Assembly: GCF_900580865.1 (NCBI RefSeq)
Contig: NZ_UTBZ01000151.1
Location: 1 to 58,091 of the forward strand
Length of the DNA stretch: 58,091 bases
Reading direction: 5' to 3'
From: Pseudomonas viridiflava
GTDB taxonomy: Bacteria > Pseudomonadota > Gammaproteobacteria > Pseudomonadales > Pseudomonadaceae
The position numbers were made by a program, and so were the translations under genes. The notes under the pieces were generated by a model. That model worked only from the letters and a program-made list of their open reading frames with translations. It was not told the origin of the DNA and did not search any database. Every line of letters starts with the position of its first letter. Position 1 is the first letter of the stretch. Positions 10,182 to 18,157 of the stretch are shown here, piece by piece.

Positions 10182-11819
10182 TCACTTCGGATAAAGCGGC
10201 GGCAACCCGCTATCACCCACCGGATCCTGCACCCGTTCCGCCGCCGGAATAGTCCGGATCGCCCGCCACAAATCCTCACCCTGCCAATGCTGCCCCGTCT
10301 CGCTGTACAGCGCACCATTCAACCCATCCAGCGCATCCGACAACGGCACAAACCGCGCCGCCATGTCCGCCAGCGTTTCCGGTTGCTGCCGCGCCCACGC
10401 ATCCAGTGCCTGCCGCGTCGCCTGCGGGTCATTCGCCTGGCTCGCGCGCTTGATGTCATCCATCAAGGTGCGCGGGCTCGGGCCGGTTTGGGCGGCGCGA
10501 TGCACCGCCGGTTGCCAGCGTGCGCGCCACCACAGGCCGAAGCCGAGGAGGGTGGTGCAGGCGAGGATCAGGGTGCTGAGTTTCCACCACCACAACACGT
10601 CGTTATCGACGACGCTCGGTTGCAGGTTGCCGGCCGGGGTGTCGACCTGCAGGCTCGGGTTGTTGGCCACTTGCAGGGTGCGCGCGGGCAGGCTGCTGTG
10701 TTCCAGATGGTCTTCGAAGGTGTTCCACCAAACCACGTCCACCGTCGGCAATTCGATGGCGCCGCTGCGGCTCGGCACCAAGGCTTCGCGTTCTTCGCGG
10801 CTGCCGACGATGCCCCGGTCAGTGCTCTGGTTGCTCAGCACCGGTTGATCGGGGTAGCGGCGCAGGCCGTTGACGTCGGTGGCGGGCAGCGCTGGCAGTT
10901 GCGAGGCGGCCAGGCCTTCGACTTTCAATGTCAGGCTGCGGGTCAGGGAATCGCCGACCTGAGTGTGTTCCGGTTCCGGGTTCCAGCTTTCGCTGAGGCT
11001 CAGACTGCGTGCGGGCAGCCACGGCGCATCGACCGGATAGGTCAGGGGTTTGGGTTTGACGGTCAGGGGGATCTCAGAAGAACTGACGCGCATCAGCTTG
11101 CCCGGTTTCGGCCCCTGTGCATTGGCGTCTTGAGACGGCTGTGTGTCGACCAGTGTCGCGCTGAAAGTCTGAGGCGCGATGGTCAGCAAACCGCTGTGTT
11201 GCGGGTAGATCGCATAGCGCATCTCGATCACGCCATGGCGCACACCGTTGAGGTCTTTTTCGTAGGTGCGCGTGTCGCCGAGTTGCTCGATGCGCGCATC
11301 GGCGATTTGCAGCGGGGTCAGGCTGCTGTCGTCGTACAGCGACACCGAATGGTAGATACGCAAGGTCAGGATCGCCTGTGCCTGCACGTAGACGCTGGAC
11401 TGATCGAGGCTGGCCTCGATGAACACCGGATCAAGGCTGTTCTGGTTCTCGCGGGTGTCGCTTTCGACCACTTGCACGGTGATCGGCTGGCTCTGCGCGT
11501 CGCCCAGTTGCAGCGGCGGGATCACCACGCTGCCGTTCTCTTTCGGCAGCAGAGTGATGATCCAGCGCGTGGTCGCGCGGTTGTCGCCATTGAGGGTGTT
11601 GAGCTGGTTGACCTGCCGCGTGCCGCGCACTTCGAACAACGCTTCCAGCGCGGTCAAATCGGGTTTGCCGAACTGGGTGACGTCGCTGGTTTCGAGGGTG
11701 AGTTCGACCGTCTCGCCGGAGTTCAGGCGACTGCGATCCACACTGGCGGTCAGCTCGGCCGCCTGGGCGGTGGCCGTGCAGAGCAGCAGGGGCAGCAAGA
11801 GAGCGGTGAAGCGGGTCAT
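10182..11819 (-). CDS. batD: BatD-like protein (oxygen tolerance family)
   Basis: A 545-aa envelope protein with an N-terminal signal peptide (LLLPLLLCTATAQA, about residues 7-20), a long beta-rich periplasmic part and one membrane segment near residues 412-432 (LWWWKLSTLILACTTLLGFG), followed by a cytoplasmic tail. This is the BatD layout. It is last in a six-gene operon and overlaps batB by 4 bp (ATGA at 11816-11819). In other bacteria Bat proteins work with a MoxR ATPase in envelope stress or aerotolerance; the biochemical role is not settled. Confidence 0.85.
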   Translation of the reverse strand: MTRFTALLLPLLLCTATAQAAELTASVDRSRLNSGETVELTLETSDVTQFGKPDLTALEALFEVRGTRQVNQLNTLNGDNRATTRWIITLLPKENGSVVIPPLQLGDAQSQPITVQVVESDTRENQNSLDPVFIEASLDQSSVYVQAQAILTLRIYHSVSLYDDSSLTPLQIADARIEQLGDTRTYEKDLNGVRHGVIEMRYAIYPQHSGLLTIAPQTFSATLVDTQPSQDANAQGPKPGKLMRVSSSEIPLTVKPKPLTYPVDAPWLPARSLSLSESWNPEPEHTQVGDSLTRSLTLKVEGLAASQLPALPATDVNGLRRYPDQPVLSNQSTDRGIVGSREEREALVPSRSGAIELPTVDVVWWNTFEDHLEHSSLPARTLQVANNPSLQVDTPAGNLQPSVVDNDVLWWWKLSTLILACTTLLGFGLWWRARWQPAVHRAAQTGPSPRTLMDDIKRASQANDPQATRQALDAWARQQPETLADMAARFVPLSDALDGLNGALYSETGQHWQGEDLWRAIRTIPAAERVQDPVGDSGLPPLYPK

Positions 11820-13555
11820 CGAGTGTTTTCCTGATCCTGATGTTGTTGCTGTTCGTACCAGAATTTGCGTCGCAGCAGTTCGCCCGGATCATCCGGGATC
11901 TTGCCCAGCCATTGTTCCAGTGCCTGGCGTTGCTCGCCTTCGAGGTTGTCCTCGCTTGGGCGCAGCGTCGGCACGGTGTCCGTTTGTTCTTCCTCGTCGC
12001 TGCCGGGAATTTCGTTGGGGCCTGGCTGCGGCGGCGTGGTCGGTGGCGGTTCGCTGGCCGACTCGCTCGGTTGCGCCTCGCTTTGGGCTTCACTTTTTAC
12101 CGCCGGTGGCGGTGTGGTCGCGGGCGCTGGTTCGTCGCCCGGCAGACTTTGCTGTTCGCTCGGTTTGGTGTCCGGCTCGGCGGGCGGGGGGGCGTTTTTC
12201 TGCTTGAGCAGATTTTCCACCAGCGCCTTGTTGGTCTGCGCCGGACGTAAATCCGGTTGCTGTTCCAGTGCCTGCTCATAGGCGTCGATCGCCGCTTCCA
12301 GCTCACCGCTTTTCGCTAAAGCGTTGCCACGATTGTAGTGGGCGCGGGCATCGCTGCCTTCGGCGAAACGCTGAGCGGCGCCACTGTAGTCGCCGGCCTC
12401 GTACAACGCCACCCCTTGCCACTGGTGATCGTCAAAATGCTGCGCGGCTTCAGCCGGGCGTTTTTGTTTGAGCAAGTGCAGGCCCTGTTGATCGGGGCGC
12501 AGCCACAAATCCTCAAAGTCAAAAGCGTAGCTCGGCTGTGGCAGGCAAAACAGCAAAGGCAGGCAGAACAACCAGCCACGTCGCCCGGCGCACGCCGCGA
12601 GCAGCAACAGCGGCAACAGCAGCCAGTAACCCTGATCGGCCCAGGTATCGAGGCGCACGGTCTGGCCGTCGTCGCGCAGGCTGCGCGGACCGTTGAGCAG
12701 GCCGAGCGCGCCAAGATCCGCTTCGTCGAGGCGGGCCGGGTGGTATTCGCCGCCGACGCTGTTGAGGAATGCGCTCAGACCCGGACTGTCGAGTTGCGGT
12801 ACGCGAATCGCGCCTTGCTCGTCCTTGAGGAAACTGCCGTCCTCTTGAGCGATTGGCGCACCTTCGGCGGTGCCGACGCCGAGCATCAACAGTTGCGCCG
12901 ATTGCCCGCTGAGGGCGCGGCGAATGCCTTGGCGTTCTGCTTCATCGAGCGATGAGCCGATCAGCAGAATCCGGCCTTGGCCGAGCGCGCCCTGTTTCAG
13001 CAGGGCCAGTGCTTTACTCACGGCCAGATCGGCACGATGGCCGCTTTCCGGCATCAACGATGGCTTGAGCGCATCGAGCAAATTGCGGCTGGTGGCCAGG
13101 TCATCCGACAGCGGCACCAGCGTGTGCGCGCTACCGGCGTAAACGACGATGGCGGTCTGCGCATCGCTGCGTGCCTGCAACAAGTCGAAGAGCTTGCGTC
13201 GCGCTTGCTCCAGCCGCGTCGGCGGTGAATCGGTGGCGAGCATTTCCGGGGTCAGTTCCAGCACTACCACCAACGGGTCGGCGGGCTTCTGGCTGGTCTG
13301 TTCGACGCGCTCCCAACTCGGCCCGAGCAGCGCCAGAACCGTCAGCAACCACGCCACGCCCAAGGCGATCCACGGCAGCTTGCTGTCGCGACCGTTACCG
13401 CCGCTGAGCAGGGTGGCGTGAAACGCCGGCGGCAGAATCATCTGCCAGCGCCCGGCACGTTTCTGTCGGTGCCAGAGTTGCCAGATCAGCCAGCCCAGCA
13501 GCGGCAGTAACAGCAACCACCAAGGACGGAACCAGTGCGGCCAGAGCGCGATCAT
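11816..13555 (-). CDS. batB: BatB/BatC-like VWA-TPR membrane protein
   Basis: 579 aa. Order: two N-terminal membrane segments (about 12-27 and 62-78), a von Willebrand A domain (about 92-290), further hydrophobic segments (about 312-345), a TPR stretch (about 365-430; ARAHYNRGNALAKSGELEAA), and a low-complexity Pro/Glu/Gln tail. The fusion joins what are separate BatB and BatC proteins elsewhere. The metal-site motif DxSxS expected at the start of the VWA domain is replaced by ELTPE (100-104), so metal-dependent binding is probably lost. Four-base overlaps with batA upstream and batD downstream. Confidence 0.88.
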   Translation of the reverse strand: MIALWPHWFRPWWLLLLPLLGWLIWQLWHRQKRAGRWQMILPPAFHATLLSGGNGRDSKLPWIALGVAWLLTVLALLGPSWERVEQTSQKPADPLVVVLELTPEMLATDSPPTRLEQARRKLFDLLQARSDAQTAIVVYAGSAHTLVPLSDDLATSRNLLDALKPSLMPESGHRADLAVSKALALLKQGALGQGRILLIGSSLDEAERQGIRRALSGQSAQLLMLGVGTAEGAPIAQEDGSFLKDEQGAIRVPQLDSPGLSAFLNSVGGEYHPARLDEADLGALGLLNGPRSLRDDGQTVRLDTWADQGYWLLLPLLLLAACAGRRGWLFCLPLLFCLPQPSYAFDFEDLWLRPDQQGLHLLKQKRPAEAAQHFDDHQWQGVALYEAGDYSGAAQRFAEGSDARAHYNRGNALAKSGELEAAIDAYEQALEQQPDLRPAQTNKALVENLLKQKNAPPPAEPDTKPSEQQSLPGDEPAPATTPPPAVKSEAQSEAQPSESASEPPPTTPPQPGPNEIPGSDEEEQTDTVPTLRPSEDNLEGEQRQALEQWLGKIPDDPGELLRRKFWYEQQQHQDQENTR

Positions 13556-14631
13556 CGGCGCCTCCGCAGACGCAGGCGCTTGAGGCGCTCGCGCCAGTCA
13601 GGCAACGGACTTTGCAGATACAACTTCTTGGTGAACAGGCGTTGCAACGGGTTGTCAGGCCACAATTCACGGGCGACCAGCAACAGGCTCAACCATAGCG
13701 CCAGCGCCAAAGGCCAGTGATACAAGGCTTGTGCCGGTCGGGCCTGGGTCGGTTGTTGTGTCACGGGTTCGAGTTGGTCCAAGGTATCTTTGATTGCTTG
13801 CAGTTCCTTGCCGTCGTGGGCACGGAAATACTGGCCGCCGGTGACCTCGGCGATGGCTTTGAGCGCCGGCTCGTCGAGATCCAGGCTCGGATTGACCCCG
13901 AGTAAACCGGTCGAACCGCTGTCCTCAGGATTGGCGCCAATGCCGATCGGATAGATTTTTACGTCTTCGCTCGCAGCGAGTTTTGCCGCCGTCAGCGGAT
14001 CGATTTCGCCGCCATTGTTGGCGCCGTCGGTGACCAGAATCAGCACGCGACTTTGCGCCGGACGCAGGCGCAGGCGTTTCAGCGCCAGACCGATAGCATC
14101 GCCGATGGCGGTGTTCTTGCCGGCAATGCCGATCCGCGCTTCATCAAGCCAGACACGCACAGTGCGGCGGTCAAAGGTCAGCGGCGCTTGCAGATACGCT
14201 TGGCTGCCAAACAGGATCAGGCCGACACGGTCGCCATCGCGACTTTCGAGGAAATCACCGAGCAGATGTTGCACCAGCGACAGGCGACTGACTTCTTCGT
14301 CCTGCCACTGCATATCGGGGAAGTCCATCGAGCCGGACACGTCCACCGCCACCAGCAGATCACGCCCACTGGCGGCAATCGGCAGCGGCTCGCCGAGCCA
14401 TTGCGGGCGCGCGGCGGCGGTCAGCAGCAACAGCCATAGCAACATGAACGGCGCCTGTTGACGCCACGCCGGCAGGTTGGCGCGGGCGCGACGGCGGGCG
14501 AGGCCTTCCAGATCGGCGAGGAAGCTCACTTTCAGGGCTGGCTCGCCACTGTCGGCCACCGGCAGCACGAGGCGCATCAGCCACGGCAGCGGCACCAGCA
14601 CAAAGATCCATGGCCAGGCGAACTCAAACAT
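13552..14631 (-). CDS. batA: BatA-like von Willebrand factor A protein
   Basis: 359 aa with N-terminal membrane segments (about 5-24 and 61-74), a VWA domain from about 89 to 285 with an intact MIDAS motif (Asp97, Ser99, Ser101 in VDVSGSMDFP), and a C-terminal membrane helix (about 306-325). It overlaps batB by 4 bp and the DUF4381 gene by 8 bp, so it is translated as part of the same operon. The VWA domain faces the periplasm in BatA proteins and probably binds partner subunits. Confidence 0.9.
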   Translation of the reverse strand: MFEFAWPWIFVLVPLPWLMRLVLPVADSGEPALKVSFLADLEGLARRRARANLPAWRQQAPFMLLWLLLLTAAARPQWLGEPLPIAASGRDLLVAVDVSGSMDFPDMQWQDEEVSRLSLVQHLLGDFLESRDGDRVGLILFGSQAYLQAPLTFDRRTVRVWLDEARIGIAGKNTAIGDAIGLALKRLRLRPAQSRVLILVTDGANNGGEIDPLTAAKLAASEDVKIYPIGIGANPEDSGSTGLLGVNPSLDLDEPALKAIAEVTGGQYFRAHDGKELQAIKDTLDQLEPVTQQPTQARPAQALYHWPLALALWLSLLLVARELWPDNPLQRLFTKKLYLQSPLPDWRERLKRLRLRRRR

Positions 14632-15121
14632 GTTTGCGAATCCACGTATCGACAGCCTGGGTCAGGCCGGCGATGGCTTTGTCATCGAGTTTACATTCCG
14701 GTTTGTAAGCGCCTTCGACCAGCACCATCCAGCGCGTGAGTCCGGCTGCCGGGCAGCGGTTATCGAGGAATGCCAGCCATTTACGCCCGTTGAGGGTGTG
14801 GCTCTGGCTGTAGGGATAGTGGTTGCGGCACAGCCGTTTGAGCAGGCCGTTGAGTTGCTGCAGCCAGGCCCCGGCCGGTGCGCCGTCGTAGGGTTTGGGC
14901 ATTTGCGCCAGTTCGGCGAGGGCGGCGATGCGCACCGGATCGAGTGGCTGCTCGGCACGGACGATCGGGCGTTTCTTCATCGGAATGAAACGGCGCAGAC
15001 GCCATGCGGCATAGCCAAGCAGCGGCAGCAACAGAAGCAGCAGCCACCAACCCGGCGCCGGCGGCCAGAAGGCAATCGGTGGCGGCGAGATCAGCGGTTG
15101 CAGTTGTTCGAGGCCGTTCAT
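14624..15121 (-). CDS. DUF4381 membrane protein of the moxR/bat operon
   Basis: 165 aa counted from the ATG at 15121, which overlaps the DUF58 stop (ATGA at 15118-15121). The longer open frame upstream is antisense-like filler inside the DUF58 gene. One membrane segment lies at about residues 25-42 (WWLLLLLLPLLGYAAWRL), followed by a helical cytoplasmic region. DUF4381 proteins occur between DUF58 and VWA genes in these operons; no activity is known. Confidence 0.85.
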   Translation of the reverse strand: MNGLEQLQPLISPPPIAFWPPAPGWWLLLLLLPLLGYAAWRLRRFIPMKKRPIVRAEQPLDPVRIAALAELAQMPKPYDGAPAGAWLQQLNGLLKRLCRNHYPYSQSHTLNGRKWLAFLDNRCPAAGLTRWMVLVEGAYKPECKLDDKAIAGLTQAVDTWIRKHV

Positions 15122-16062
15122 CGACCTTTCCCCGGACGCTGCGGATTGAGGAATTCGCGCATCTGCTCGACCATTTCGCTTTGCGTGCTCAGCGGCATAA
15201 GTAGCACCCGCAGTTTTTGCGCGAGCAGTTCCCAGCGCGCGATGCGTGCTTCGGCCTGGGCGCGATAAGTCTGGCGCAGCTCGAAATTCAGCGTGTCGAG
15301 TTCCAGTTGCGCGCCGCGTTCGGCGAATCTGAGCAGGCCGGCAGCGGGGAGGGCGTGGTCCAGCGGATCGGAAATCGGCAACATCAACAGATCGCAATGA
15401 CGGGAGAGCAGGCTCAGTTGTTGCTCGGCGCTGTCGGACAATGCGCGCTCATCGCAGATCACGATGACCAGACTGCCCGGGCGCAACACTTCGCGGGCAC
15501 GGCGCAGGGCTACGCCGAAGGCATCACGATCCGGCTCTCGCTCGCTGTGCAGCGACTGATTGACCTTGACCAGACGGTTGAGCAATTGCAGCAGGCTCTG
15601 TTTGCTGCGCCGCGGTTTGATTTCATAGTGCTCGTTGTCGCCGAAGACCAGTCCGCCAACCCGGTCGTTGTGGCCTAGCGCGGCCCAGCCGATCAGCGCC
15701 GCCGCTTGCGCTGCCAACACCGATTTGAACATCAGCCCGGAACCGAAAAACAGCCGCGTACTTTGCTCGACCATGATGAAAATCGGCCGTTCGCGCTCCT
15801 CATGAAACAGCTTGGTGTGCGGCTCTTGCGTGCGCGCCGTCACGCGCCAGTCGATGGTGCGCACGTCGTCGCCGGCCTGATAGACCCGCACCTGATCGAA
15901 GTCGACGCCACGACCACGGAATTTCGAGTGATGCAGGCCGATCAGCGGGCTGCGCTGACTCGGCGTGGAAAACAATTGCACTTCGCGCACCCGATGACGC
16001 ATCTCGATCAGCTCGGCGAGGCTGATGCGGATACCCGGTTCGGACGGCAGGGGGGCGTTCAT
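15118..16062 (-). CDS. DUF58 domain protein
   Basis: 314 aa from the ATG at 16062; a TTG at 16071 that overlaps the moxR stop is the alternative start. The DUF58 core is recognisable (RGVDFDQVRVYQAGDDVRTI, then DWRVTARTQEPHTKLFHEER), followed by a VWA-like fold. DUF58 proteins are encoded next to MoxR ATPases and are taken to be adaptors for them. There is no membrane segment, so it is probably cytoplasmic. Confidence 0.88.
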   Translation of the reverse strand: MNAPLPSEPGIRISLAELIEMRHRVREVQLFSTPSQRSPLIGLHHSKFRGRGVDFDQVRVYQAGDDVRTIDWRVTARTQEPHTKLFHEERERPIFIMVEQSTRLFFGSGLMFKSVLAAQAAALIGWAALGHNDRVGGLVFGDNEHYEIKPRRSKQSLLQLLNRLVKVNQSLHSEREPDRDAFGVALRRAREVLRPGSLVIVICDERALSDSAEQQLSLLSRHCDLLMLPISDPLDHALPAAGLLRFAERGAQLELDTLNFELRQTYRAQAEARIARWELLAQKLRVLLMPLSTQSEMVEQMREFLNPQRPGKGR

Positions 16063-16067
16063 GGGGG

Positions 16068-17027
16068 TCAAGCGACGGCTACGACGTCGAGAATCCGCTG
16101 CACCACCCGATCCTGATCGATGCCGGCGGCTTCGGCTTCAAACGACAGAATGATGCGGTGACGCAACACATCGAACAGCACCGCCTGAATGTCTTCCGGG
16201 CTGACGAAGTCGCGACCGGCCAGCCAGGCGTGGGCGCGGGCGCAGCGGTCGAGGGCGATCGAGCCGCGCGGGCTGGCGCCGTAGGCGATCCACTCGGCCA
16301 TTTCCGGGTCGAACTTGGCCGGGTTGCGCGTGGCCATGACCAGTTGCACGAGGTATTCCTCCACGGCGTCGGCCATGTACAGACCGAGGATTTCCTTGCG
16401 TGCGGCAAAGATCGCCTGCTGGCTGACGCGGCGTTCAGGCTTGGTCTCGCCGTTCAGCGCTTCGCCACGGGCCTGCTGGAGGATGCGGCGTTCGACGGCG
16501 GCGTCCGGGAAACCGATTTTCACGTGCATCAGGAAACGGTCGAGCTGGGCTTCCGGCAGCGGGTAGGTGCCTTCCTGCTCGATCGGGTTCTGCGTGGCCA
16601 TTACCAGAAACAGCGGCGACAGCTCATAAGTGCTGCGACCGACACTGACCTGACGCTCGGCCATGGCTTCGAGCAGCGCCGATTGCACTTTGGCCGGGGC
16701 ACGGTTGATTTCGTCCGCCAGCACCAGGTTGTGGAAGATCGGCCCTTGCTGGAACACGAAACTGCCGGTTTCCGGGCGATAGATCTCGGTGCCGGTGATG
16801 TCGGCCGGCAGCAGGTCAGGGGTGAACTGAATGCGATGGAACTGGGCTTCGATGCCCTCGGCGAGTTCTTTGATCGCTTTGGTCTTGGCCAGACCCGGAG
16901 CGCCCTCGACCAGCATGTGGCCGTCGGCGAGCAGGGCGATGAGCAAACGCTCGATGAGTTTTTCCTGGCCGAGAATCTGCGTTGAAAGAAAGGTTCGCAG
17001 CGCCAGCAGCGCTTCACGATGTTCCAT
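16068..17027 (-). CDS. MoxR-family AAA+ ATPase
   Basis: 319 aa from the ATG at 17027, chosen because AGGAAC sits 9 nt upstream; an in-frame ATG at 17057 would add 10 residues. Walker A EGAPGLAKT (41-49), Walker B LVLADEINRAP, sensor 1 TQNPIEQEGTYPLPEAQLDR (the MoxR hallmark) and the helical lid are all present. MoxR ATPases act as chaperones for the maturation of partner proteins; here the DUF58 and VWA proteins follow directly. It is the first gene of the six-gene operon, and a REPIN separates it from the neighbouring gene. Confidence 0.93.
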   Translation of the reverse strand: MEHREALLALRTFLSTQILGQEKLIERLLIALLADGHMLVEGAPGLAKTKAIKELAEGIEAQFHRIQFTPDLLPADITGTEIYRPETGSFVFQQGPIFHNLVLADEINRAPAKVQSALLEAMAERQVSVGRSTYELSPLFLVMATQNPIEQEGTYPLPEAQLDRFLMHVKIGFPDAAVERRILQQARGEALNGETKPERRVSQQAIFAARKEILGLYMADAVEEYLVQLVMATRNPAKFDPEMAEWIAYGASPRGSIALDRCARAHAWLAGRDFVSPEDIQAVLFDVLRHRIILSFEAEAAGIDQDRVVQRILDVVAVA

Positions 17028-17204
17028 CGGTGACTGTTCCTGGAAAGGGGTGGCCACGCGCGTTCGGATAACGCCGGGGCTGGGGGCGTTACTTTAATCC
17101 ATCGCGGGGGGTGGCGACTAACGGCATTTTGCGCAAAGTGCGGGAAATGACTGGGGGATTTGATGGATTTTTGTAGTGCCGGAGAGATGCAGTGTTCTTC
17201 AGGG

Positions 17205-17285
17205 CCCCTTCGCGAGCAAGCTCGCTCCCACATTGACGGTGTACACGCAGTTCAAATGTGGGAGCGAGCTTGCTCGCGAAGAGGC
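17205..17285. repeat. REPIN (GGGAGCGAGCTTGCTCGCGA family)
   Basis: Two inverted REP units (TTCGCGAGCAAGCTCGCTCC at about 17209-17228 and its reverse complement at about 17260-17280) enclose a short variable spacer. This is the abundant fluorescens-group REPIN. It lies between moxR and the small acidic gene, where it may fold into a long hairpin in the transcript. Confidence 0.85.
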
Positions 17286-17299
17286 CTATTCAGGCACCA

Positions 17300-17653
17300 T
17301 CAAACTTCGTTAATGAAGGTGCCAGTCCCGTCGAGGATATTCGTCAAGGTCTCGACAACCTCATCCATATCCACCATATCGGGATTAAAGCTGATCTCCA
17401 GCACATCATCCCCATTCAACGCATCGGCATCCGCCGCCGCGATCTCGATCTTCAGCAGATTCGAAGTCAGCGTGACTTTCACGCCATCGAGCGTCGAAGG
17501 CTCGCCATCCAGCGTAATCTCCAGCTCATCCTCGTCCGGGTAGCGGCTCATCAGGAACATGTCGCCCTTGTCGCTGTGGCAGCAAAGCATGGCCATGTTG
17601 TCTTCTTCGTCATCGCACGGGTTGACGATGAGTAGGGCGGTAGTCATTTGCAT
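17300..17653 (-). CDS. Conserved small acidic protein, function unknown
   Basis: 117 aa starting at the ATG at 17653, chosen for its AGGA Shine-Dalgarno 8 nt upstream. The sequence is strongly acidic (CDDEED, YPDEDELE, MVDMDEVVE) with no signal peptide or membrane segment. It resembles short hypothetical proteins seen throughout Pseudomonas. A stand-alone gene between a REPIN and gdhB; no function can be read from it. Confidence 0.7.
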   Translation of the reverse strand: MQMTTALLIVNPCDDEEDNMAMLCCHSDKGDMFLMSRYPDEDELEITLDGEPSTLDGVKVTLTSNLLKIEIAAADADALNGDDVLEISFNPDMVDMDEVVETLTNILDGTGTFINEV

Positions 17654-18157
17654 GGTCAATTCCTGCCTCAAGGGGCGTGTCGGTCGCTAATGGACGCGAT
17701 TCTGCCAGCCCTCGGGAATTTCTGCATGTGAGAGTGTCAGAGGATGTGTCGTGAACGCGACATGGGTCAATGGTCATTTCTGGCACGCATGTACCGTAAA
17801 AGCGGGCATTCAGGCCGGCGTTTTACGCCACGAGTGCTAGTGTTTACCGGTGCCAAAGCCTTGGTTTACGTGCCAATGACCGAATATGTCGCAGCACCGC
17901 AAGCAGACACATTGTCGCACCCTTTAAGCTGCGCAACGGATGAGCACCCGTAAAGGCATTGTCGGCACCGCTGACAGTCGTTTTTGCAGATGCTCATTCT
18001 ATGGAAGGTGAATGTGACCTGAGTGTCCCGTCCAGCTTCACCCACCTGTCACCCTGTTTCCTCTGCCCGAGAATCAGGAACAGGACGACAGAAGCCCCGA
18101 AAGGGGTGTTGCACGCGACGCTTTCCATCAATAACAAGCTTAAGCGGAGTACCACAG
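17654..18157. other. 504-bp intergenic region upstream of gdhB
   Basis: Divergent region between the small acidic gene and gdhB. It contains only short open frames with no good ribosome binding site, which I did not accept. It presumably holds the gdhB promoter and 5' UTR, but I see no convincing -35/-10 pair or operator palindrome. Confidence 0.5.

Noticed and set aside
10287..11834. 515-codon frame opposite batD
   Set aside because: Low-complexity Arg/Gln/His-rich product, no ribosome site; explained by codon bias of batD.
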